Both the position numbers and the translations under genes were made by a program. Below are positions 57,486 to 64,000 of a stretch of 64,000 nucleotides of DNA, piece by piece (within the stretch, counting starts at the first letter, position 1; every line of letters starts with the position of its first letter). A model generated the notes under the pieces. The model did not search any database. It had not been told where the DNA came from and worked only from the letters and a program-made list of their open reading frames with translations. The DNA is from Bacillus smithii. Lineage in GTDB: Bacteria > Bacillota > Bacilli > Bacillales > DSM-4216. The stretch spans positions 1,468,001 to 1,532,000 of the forward strand of contig NZ_CP012024.1 of NCBI RefSeq assembly GCF_001050115.1, given 5' to 3'.

Positions 57486-58014
57486 TCTCTCCTTTCCTCG
57501 AATTCCAATGATAAGGGCAACGAATGAAGGTTGAAAGGAGCAGCCATTCAAAGAAAAATGAAGAACTGCGCTATTGATTTGTAAATGTATGATTCCTTTT
57601 CTCACGTGTGGCTGTTATCCATCTAAAATTCGTTGCTTTGAATCGTTAAAGATCATCACCCATACTTAATAAGCAGGGGGACTTTTATTATTCCCGCTGT
57701 TTTTTGTTTTGAAAAACAATTAGTCAAAACATCTTGCTACTATTATTATATAAGACTTTCGTATTTTCACAATCACTATGTTGCAAAATCCATCAAATTG
57801 AAACAATTTTGTCGGTCTTCAGTTCCATTATGGGTAAAAGATTTGCCAGAAAAGATTCAAGCCGTTGACATTTTGAAATCATTTATTTCTGTCGAAACTC
57901 TTCCTGTTTGTTTACGATTTTCAGCCGATGGATTTTGTATTTACATTGGGGATGGCAAATAATAAACTTAATATAAAGAAAAGTCAGTATATTCCTAAAG
58001 AAAGAAGGTTTATC
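57486..58014. other. Intergenic region with an orphan terminator-like hairpin
   Basis: About 530 bp. AGCAGGGGG...CCCGCTGTTTTTT (about 57672-57707, plus strand) looks like a terminator but no gene lies upstream on that strand, so it might end a small RNA or an attenuated leader. Otherwise AT-rich and empty. Confidence 0.4.
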
Positions 58015-59115
58015 ATGATGTGGCATGAAACGGAAGTGACGAAAAGATTATCGTTAAAGTATCCCATCATTCAAGCCGGGATGGCTGGCGGAATTACCAC
58101 GCCTGAACTGGTTGCGGCTGTATCGAATGCAGGAGGTTTGGGGATGATCGGGGCCGGTTATATGACTCCGAAAGATTTGGAATTATCCATTCAAAAAGTA
58201 AAGGAGTGGACTGACCAACCATTTGGGGTGAATTTGTTCGTCCCTGAAAATCCGGTTGTTGTTCAAGAGGAAATAGAAAGAGCAAATCAATTGTTGGAAC
58301 CCATTCGCCAAAAGTTGGGGATCGAAAAGAAAAAAGAAGATCCGATACTGAACAACTCCACTTTTGAAGAACAGATTCAAATTGTTATAAAAAACAAAAT
58401 TCCCGTCGCAAGCTTTACATTTGGCATCCCGCCGAGAAATGTGATCGAGCAATTAAAACAAAACGATATTGTGGTAATCGGAACGGCTACAACCGTAAAC
58501 GAAGCCATACAAAATGAAGACGCCGGGATGGATATGATTGTCGTCCAAGGAAGTGAAGCGGGTGGACATAGAGGAAGTTTTGCGGAATCATTTGACCAAG
58601 CGATGATTGGAACCATAGCGTTAATACCGCAAGTATCCGATCGGGTGAAGATTCCGGTGATCGCGGCCGGCGGGATTATGGACGGGAGAGGTGTGCTGGC
58701 ATCGCTAATATTAGGAGCGCAAGCCGTTCAGATGGGAACAGCTTTTGTGACCTGCAAGGAAAGCGGAGCTCATGAACTGCACAAAAAAGCGATTTTAAAC
58801 AGCAGCGAAGAGCAAACAGCGATCACGTCGGCCTTCAGTGGCAAGCCGGCAAGAGGAGTGAACAATGAATTTATAAGGATGATGAAAGACTATGAGAGGG
58901 AATTGCCGCCGTATCCTATTCAAAATAACCTCACCCAAACCATTCGTAAAGAAGCAGCCAAGCAAGGAAAAAGAGAATGGATGTCACTCTGGTGTGGACA
59001 AAATCCACGTCTTAGCCAACATGTAACGGCAGCAGAATTGATCCATTCGGTGGTCGATCAAGTAGAAAAAAGCCTTAAATCAATAGAGTTCCAAAAAGTA
59101 AACAGTGAAAAATAG
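58015..59115 (+). CDS. Nitronate monooxygenase-like flavin oxidoreductase
   Basis: 366 residues. FMN-dependent TIM barrel: PIIQAGMAGGITTPELVAAVSNAGGLG (N-term), QGSEAGGHRGSF, IPVIAAGGIMDGRGV and LGAQAVQMGTAFV. Oxidises nitronates such as propionate 3-nitronate, or acts as a 2-nitropropane dioxygenase-like detoxifier. ATG 58015 follows AAAGAAGG; the 29-residue longer frame lacks a site. Confidence 0.86.
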   Translation: MMWHETEVTKRLSLKYPIIQAGMAGGITTPELVAAVSNAGGLGMIGAGYMTPKDLELSIQKVKEWTDQPFGVNLFVPENPVVVQEEIERANQLLEPIRQKLGIEKKKEDPILNNSTFEEQIQIVIKNKIPVASFTFGIPPRNVIEQLKQNDIVVIGTATTVNEAIQNEDAGMDMIVVQGSEAGGHRGSFAESFDQAMIGTIALIPQVSDRVKIPVIAAGGIMDGRGVLASLILGAQAVQMGTAFVTCKESGAHELHKKAILNSSEEQTAITSAFSGKPARGVNNEFIRMMKDYERELPPYPIQNNLTQTIRKEAAKQGKREWMSLWCGQNPRLSQHVTAAELIHSVVDQVEKSLKSIEFQKVNSEK

Positions 59116-59244
59116 TTTTCGTATTTTTGTTTTCAAAGCATCTGAATCCAATATGTGATGAATAGGCCTGATGGTGAAATTGGCGTTATTACGTTATGAA
59201 GCCGGTTGTTTGATTCGTTATATCCGAGATTATCATGACTACAT

Positions 59245-59316
59245 GTTGCACAAGCTTGCCTCAAACTTTCACCGCAAAGAGGATGACGAGAGAGCGGATG
59301 ATGAAGCTTGTGCAAC
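59245..59316. repeat. 13-bp inverted repeat
   Basis: GTTGCACAAGCTT at 59245-59257 pairs with AAGCTTGTGCAAC at 59304-59316 across 46 nt. It lies just upstream of the cbiQ breakpoint. Meaning unknown. Confidence 0.6.
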
Positions 59317-59394
59317 CTCAGTAGCAATGAAGGAAATACCTGCCCCAAGTCACGCACGGTTCGATGACTTTCTCTTTCCTGTATGCCATCCAAT

Positions 59395-59731
59395 CCATTC
59401 TATATTTATTGAGTTGATTACCTTAACGTATCGATTCATTTTCGTCATCATGGAAGAATCGATCAATATTTATCAATCACAGTCTTCCCGGCTAGGATAT
59501 ATCACGATACGACAAGGGATGAAATCTCTTGTACTGTTGATTTCTGTCCTGTTTTTAAAAGTGTTTGAACGGACGAAACAATTATCCATTGCCATGAATT
59601 CCAGAGGCTACGGGGATGAAATTTTGTTTTTTGATCCATCTTATCGTTATTCCCTTGTCAATTGGTTTATCATTTTACTTATATTGGCAGGAATGGCCTT
59701 TATCTATGTACAGTTTGGAGGAATTTTATAA
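59395..59731 (+). pseudogene. Truncated CbiQ, T component of cobalt ECF transporter
   Basis: The last ~110 residues of a CbiQ-like protein (IELITLTYRFIFVIMEE; the coupling helix region SRGYGDEI) are present, but the N-terminal half and the upstream cbiM/cbiN genes are absent. The 59171 open frame before the breakpoint has no CbiQ similarity. The stop overlaps the cbiO start (TAATG). Confidence 0.7.
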
Positions 59732-60609
59732 TGCAGCCAATTCTTTTTGACATCGAAAATTTAACTCATTGTTATGCGGATGGCACTATCGCTTTAAGAA
59801 ACCTCTCCATTACGGTTAAGCAGGGAAAGAAAATAGCCATATTAGGCAATAACGGAGCCGGGAAATCTACATTGCTGCTGCATTTGAATGGTATTCTGCA
59901 GCCGACAAACGGAACCATTCGTTTTAAAGGCAAAGAAGTGAAATATGATCGAAAATCGCTTCTTTCATTACGCAAGCATGTGGGAATTGTCTTTCAAGAT
60001 CCGGATTCTCAATTGTTCTCGGCTAATGTCATTCAAGATATTGCTTTTGGCCCGCAAAATTTGGGTCTGCCAAAGGAAGAAGTGTCGCGAAAAGTGGAAT
60101 GGGCCATGGAGCAGACAGAAACGACAGAATTTAGCGATAAGCCGACCCATTTTTTAAGCTTAGGACAAAAAAAACGTGTCGCCATAGCAGGGGTGCTCGC
60201 CATGGATCCTGAAATCATCATTCTAGATGAACCTACAGCAGGACTCGATTCTTATTTTTCAAAACAAATCATGAAGGTATTAGATCACATCCAAAAACAG
60301 GGAAAAACCATTATTTTGTCTACCCATGATGTGAATCTAGCCTACCAGTGGGCTGATGAAATTATCATCATGCATGATGGAGAAATCTTGTGTTATGGCG
60401 ATCCGGTCACCGTATTTGAACAAGCTCATTTGATAAGAAAAGCTCATTTAGATGCACCATGGGTTATGGAAACCTTCCAATTTCTCGTACAAGAAAAATT
60501 TTTTTCTGCAAATGAAGCGATCCCTCAAATCAAAGAAGAATTGTTTCAAAAGATTAGCTCTATAAAAAGCTCTATAAAAAGTTGGAATTCAGGCAAAATT
60601 TCCGGATGA
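59731..60609 (+). CDS. cbiO: Cobalt ECF transporter ATPase CbiO
   Basis: 292 residues. ABC ATPase with Walker A GNNGAGKST (~39-47), Q-loop, signature LSLGQKKRVAIAGVLA, Walker B EIIILDEPTAGLD and the H-loop STHDVN. GGAGG upstream; ATG 59731 overlaps the cbiQ stop by one base. Intact, but its membrane partner is truncated, so the transporter is probably non-functional unless CbiO serves another one. Confidence 0.85.
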   Translation: MQPILFDIENLTHCYADGTIALRNLSITVKQGKKIAILGNNGAGKSTLLLHLNGILQPTNGTIRFKGKEVKYDRKSLLSLRKHVGIVFQDPDSQLFSANVIQDIAFGPQNLGLPKEEVSRKVEWAMEQTETTEFSDKPTHFLSLGQKKRVAIAGVLAMDPEIIILDEPTAGLDSYFSKQIMKVLDHIQKQGKTIILSTHDVNLAYQWADEIIIMHDGEILCYGDPVTVFEQAHLIRKAHLDAPWVMETFQFLVQEKFFSANEAIPQIKEELFQKISSIKSSIKSWNSGKISG

Positions 60610-61653
60610 AAAAACTCACGCCCTTTATATGGGAATTAGTCAGAATCAACGAATGGCTTATGTTTACTTTGAAAAGTACTGCGAAGAATCCGGAGTAAAA
60701 ACTGTTCAGAGAAGAGGGTGAGATCGGGAGGCGTTTTCAATTATGTTGAAATAGGATAAAACATCATTGTTGTCCCTAGTGCGGGAAAGAAACGAAGTGT
60801 GTTTATAACTATTGATGACAGATCGCAAAACGTCTCAAGTTGGTTTAGAATATCGATCAAAAAAGGTCGATATGTTTGTACAAGCGATAATGGTTCCCGG
60901 AAACAATCTCGATTATGCTAGATACCATATCAACGAACATCGATTGAGCGGAATACGGTTGATCATTTGATCCAAAGCAAGTTAAACCACTGCCACTTTT
61001 TATGAGTATAAATGAAAGAAGGTATCAAACCATCATGATTAATGAGAAGGCGCAACAACCGTCAGAAACTCTAACGAAGAACGGCTTCGTATGAAATAGG
61101 TGTTCATATTGGACAAAGGAGTCGACAGACATCATTTATCTTGCAAGAAAAAGAAACTTCCATTTCCTCAAAAATATTGAAGACGAATCAAAATCCTTCT
61201 CATAAAGTGCTTCTACCCGTTCATTCTCCTGGTCAGTTTATTAAACAAGACCATAACAATCTGTAAACTTATGCACCCGTGTAATATCCTTTCGCAATGT
61301 GCTTATAGGTTCCAACCTTTTTACCGTTTTAGAAAGAAATTGATCTATTAAAGGATTTTAACGGGAAAGTAAAGATTTTCCATGCTTGTTTAGATAAGTA
61401 TCAAATAATGACGAATACAAGGTGAAACGTACCACAATTTACTGAATAAGTGTGGTAAAATGAACTTGATAAATGGGGATCATTTGTAGATGGCCAACAC
61501 TTTTCATCTTTCGAGTGAAGTGTCTATTTATTCATTGGGATTGTTTTTTCCGATGGAATCAACTTAAAGGGGAAACTCGTATATAATGAATTAAGTAGAC
61601 ATTTAAAGAAATAAATTTGATAAACAGAATTATGGCTTAAAGGAGTCTTCGGT
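60610..61653. other. One-kilobase region without a gene
   Basis: No reading frame above ~60 codons with a ribosome binding site in either strand. Short coding-like stretches (for example 60638-60722) are broken by stops, as in an eroded gene. Probably the decayed remainder of the cobalt/cobalamin cluster, but nothing could be identified. Confidence 0.5.
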
Positions 61654-62562
61654 ATGGGACATCATCACAGTCATGGAAGTCATTCACATGCACATCATGC
61701 AAATCGAAGAGCATTGCTATATAGCTTTTGTCTAATTTTATCTTTTCTAATAGTGGAACTGATCGGTGGAATCATGGCGAACAGCCTTGCGTTGCTATCT
61801 GATACTGGGCATATGTTAAGTGATGCAGCGGCATTAGGTTTCAGCCTATTAGCTTTGAAAATAGGGGAAAAGCAAGCAAGTGAAACGAAAACATACGGAT
61901 ATAAACGATTTGAAATTTTAGCCGCATTGTTGAATGGACTGACACTATTGCTTATTTCGGTCTTGATTTTCTATGAAGCATACCAACGTTTTTATTATCC
62001 ACCTAAAGTAATGAGTTCGGGAATGTTGACAGTCGCAGGAATCGGGCTGATCGTCAATATTTTAGCCGCTTGGATTTTGATGAAAGGGGATAAGAACGAC
62101 AATCTCAACATAAAAAGCGCCTTTTTACACGTGCTGGGCGATTTGCTTGGATCCATCGGGGCCATTGTTGCCGGCTTGCTGATATGGCTTTTTGGTTGGA
62201 ATATTGCCGATCCGATAGCCAGTGTATTGGTTTCTGTTTTAATTATGATCAGTGGTTGGCGCATAGTGAAGGATTCTATCCATATTCTGATGGAAGGGAG
62301 ACCATCGAATATTGATTTGCAAGAAGTAAAAAATCAATTATTGTCTTTGGCAGGAGTCACCAATGTTCATGATTTACATGTTTGGTCCATTACTTCAGAT
62401 TTTCCGGCTTTAAGCTGTCATCTTGTCGTTCATTCTCAAATTGATCGGGATCAAGTATTATATGAGGCAAGAGAAAAGCTGCAGAAGCAGTTTGGCATTC
62501 ATCATTCCACTATACAAATAGAAGAAACGAAAAAATGCACGGAAGTAGATATTTGCAATTAA
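61654..62562 (+). CDS. CDF-family zinc/cation efflux protein (CzcD-type)
   Basis: 302 residues, six helices. His-rich N-terminus (GHHHSHGSHSHAHH), transport site SDTGHMLSDA (D50, H53, D57) and HVLGDLLGS, and the cytoplasmic metal-binding domain (NVHDLHVWSI). Exports Zn2+ (Co2+, Cd2+). Terminator directly after. Confidence 0.9.
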   Translation: MGHHHSHGSHSHAHHANRRALLYSFCLILSFLIVELIGGIMANSLALLSDTGHMLSDAAALGFSLLALKIGEKQASETKTYGYKRFEILAALLNGLTLLLISVLIFYEAYQRFYYPPKVMSSGMLTVAGIGLIVNILAAWILMKGDKNDNLNIKSAFLHVLGDLLGSIGAIVAGLLIWLFGWNIADPIASVLVSVLIMISGWRIVKDSIHILMEGRPSNIDLQEVKNQLLSLAGVTNVHDLHVWSITSDFPALSCHLVVHSQIDRDQVLYEAREKLQKQFGIHHSTIQIEETKKCTEVDICN

Positions 62563-62588
62563 TCTCCCTTTAAACGAGGGAGATTTTT
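62561..62588 (+). terminator. Intrinsic terminator
   Basis: AATCTCCCT pairs with AGGGAGATT, followed by TTTT. Confidence 0.85.
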
Positions 62589-62706
62589 CATTTTATTTTT
62601 TACAGCAACAATTATAGTCGTAAAAAGATCAAATATACGGCTAGAATACGACTTTTTTTATGGCTATTAAGACATTTGAAGCGATACTATATCATCCTAT
62701 TTTTAT

Positions 62707-62735
62707 TTGCTTATATAAGCATATTGTTATATTAT
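62707..62735 (+). promoter_or_regulatory. arsR promoter with overlapping operator
   Basis: TTGCTT, 17-nt spacer, TATTAT. The perfect palindrome TGCTTATATAAGCA (62708-62721) covers the -35 box and spacer, where ArsR repressors normally bind. Confidence 0.65.
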
Positions 62736-62760
62736 GATATATGAATGGAGGAGTGGTAAA

Positions 62761-63105
62761 ATGAATCGAGTGGTTACGAATATAGACGACGTCGCGACAA
62801 TATTAAAGTTATTAGGCGATAAAACTAGACTTACCATGATGGCGTTATTAGACAATAAAAATTGTTGCGTATGTGAGTTGGTTGAATTTTTTCAGATGAG
62901 TCAACCCGCCATTAGCCAACATCTCAGGAAGTTAAAAGATGCAGGTTTACTAAATGAAACCAAGAAAGCCCAATGGGTTTTTTATTCTGTCAATAAGGAA
63001 CATGAAATGTATTCGCTCATTCAAGATATATTGGCTCATGTTCCTGACCAGCAAGAAAAATTAAAAGAACTTGAAGAAAAAGGCACAAGAATTTTATGTG
63101 AATAA
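62761..63105 (+). CDS. ArsR-family metalloregulatory repressor
   Basis: 114 residues, winged helix ([32 protein letters not shown]). Metal site NCCVCEL (C35, C36, C38), the ArsR-type As(III) motif. ATG 62761 follows GGAGGAGTGG. First gene of an operon with the arsenite pump 16 nt downstream. Confidence 0.88.
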   Translation: MNRVVTNIDDVATILKLLGDKTRLTMMALLDNKNCCVCELVEFFQMSQPAISQHLRKLKDAGLLNETKKAQWVFYSVNKEHEMYSLIQDILAHVPDQQEKLKELEEKGTRILCE

Positions 63106-63121
63106 CGATAGAGGTGATTTT

Positions 63122-64000
63122 TTGCTTTCCGTCCTACTAGCATCATTGATTTTCCTCGCAACTTTAATATTTGTGATTTGGCAACCCAAAAACTTATCTA
63201 TTGGATGGTCTGCATGCGGGGGCGCTCTGCTTTCTATTATGGTAGGTGTAGTAGATTTTCAAGATGTCCTAACTGTGACAGGAATTGTGTGGAATGCGAC
63301 TCTTGCTTTTATTTTTATTATTATCATATCAATGATTTTAGATGAAATTGGATTTTTTGAATGGGCCGCATTACATATGGCAAAAGCGGCAAAAGGAAAC
63401 GGAGTAAAGATGTTTATCTTTGTTTCTATTTTAGGAGCCATAGTAGCCGCCTTTTTTGCGAATGATGGGGCAGCCCTCATTTTAACTCCCATTGTTCTTG
63501 CCATGGTACGAGCTTTACAATTTGATGAAAAGAAAGTACTGCCTTTTATTCTGGCAAGTGGTTTTATCGCAGATACAACCTCATTACCGTTTGTGGTTAG
63601 TAACCTAGTAAACATTGTTTCCGCCGATTATTTTCATATTAAGTTTGTTGAGTATGCAACGCGCATGATCATTCCTACCGTTTTCTCGTTTGGAGCCAGT
63701 ATTTTGGTTTTATATTTGTATTTTCAAAAAAATATACCAAAACAATATGATGTGTCTCATTTAAAGAAACCAATTGAAGCCATTAAGGATCAAAAAATGT
63801 TTAAGATAGCTTGGAGTGTATTAAGTATTTTATTAGTAGGCTATTTTATCAGTCAATTTACTAAAATTCCTGTGTCTATCATTGCGGGAGTGGTCGCACT
63901 TGTTTTCTTGTCCATTGGTAGAAGAACCCCAGCTGTTCACGTTAAACAAATACTAAAAGGTGCACCATGGGAAATTGTCTTTTTCTCTATTGGTATGTAT
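63122..64000 (+). CDS. arsB: Arsenite efflux transporter ArsB, cut by the window end
   Basis: 293 residues visible, no stop before 64000. TTG 63122 follows GAGGTG. Many helices with [29 protein letters not shown] and [15 protein letters not shown], typical of ArsB/NhaD-type anion permeases. Exports arsenite, alone or with an ArsA ATPase. Under arsR control. Confidence 0.88.
   Translation, partial: MLSVLLASLIFLATLIFVIWQPKNLSIGWSACGGALLSIMVGVVDFQDVLTVTGIVWNATLAFIFIIIISMILDEIGFFEWAALHMAKAAKGNGVKMFIFVSILGAIVAAFFANDGAALILTPIVLAMVRALQFDEKKVLPFILASGFIADTTSLPFVVSNLVNIVSADYFHIKFVEYATRMIIPTVFSFGASILVLYLYFQKNIPKQYDVSHLKKPIEAIKDQKMFKIAWSVLSILLVGYFISQFTKIPVSIIAGVVALVFLSIGRRTPAVHVKQILKGAPWEIVFFSIGMY

Overview
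The window looks like chromosome from an aerobic, spore-forming member of the Bacillaceae. It has low-to-moderate GC, strong AGGAGG-type ribosome binding sites, many TTG and GTG starts, and intrinsic terminators after most genes. CotG/CotH/CotB-like coat genes, cwlJ, and YhfW-, YhfH-, YrhD/E/G-, YxcD- and YbxH-like genes all point to Bacillus sensu lato. A thermophilic relative (Parageobacillus/Aeribacillus type) is a guess, prompted by the GC-rich Geobacillus-looking ISLre2 copy and the group IIC introns.

Layout. 1-6.9 kb: methionine aminopeptidase, an ORF-less group IIC intron, a frameshifted MFS transporter, an APC permease and an ISLre2 element. 6.9-12 kb: a YdjO-like small protein, a YhfW-like FAD/Rieske oxidoreductase, a frameshifted IS with an 8-bp target duplication, and azlCD. 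12-15.4 kb: a second identical, inverted intron copy, then the nucleoside-salvage run nupC-deoC-cdd. 15.8-18.4 kb: two tandem YhfH-like microproteins, a large double palindrome built from a rearranged third intron copy, a DUF1836 gene and a yxcD pair. 18.7-22.6 kb: the spore-coat cluster (cotG-like, cotH, two cotB-like genes). 22.9-31.2 kb: msrA, a YodB-like redox regulator, a dihaem cytochrome, small genes, a phosphoesterase, a YbxG-like permease and a LysE-type exporter. 31.4-36.1 kb: a YyaE-like molybdopterin oxidoreductase, an MBL hydrolase, a HemD-like protein and a HesB-like protein. 36.5-39.8 kb: an IS256 element, a relatively GC-rich MHS transporter and a decayed intron fragment. 40-44.6 kb: a MATE pump, a Nudix hydrolase and a chemoreceptor. 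44.8-50.9 kb: a formate module (fdhA-yrhD on the minus strand; a DUF2294 gene, fdhD and yrhG on the plus strand). 51.3-64 kb: cwlJ, an IS1182 element inserted in the cwlJ terminator, exoA, a pirin, glsA, a nitronate monooxygenase-like gene, the remnant of a cobalt ECF transporter, a CDF zinc transporter and an arsR-arsB operon cut by the window end.

The most coherent pathway is formate oxidation. FdhA is the molybdenum enzyme, FdhD sulfurates its cofactor, YrhG moves formate, and YrhD and the DUF2294 protein are accessory. The fdhA transcript appears to begin at a near-consensus sigma-A promoter and to carry a ~180-nt leader with two similar hairpins, a strong intrinsic terminator just before the ribosome binding site, and a plausible antiterminator. 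This is the best candidate for an undescribed regulatory system. The second main oddity is the group IIC intron family. Each copy sits directly after an intrinsic terminator, and one locus (16285-16651) has become two perfect palindromes, best explained by template switching at short palindromes inside the intron, or by a misassembly. No tRNA, rRNA or CRISPR array was seen.
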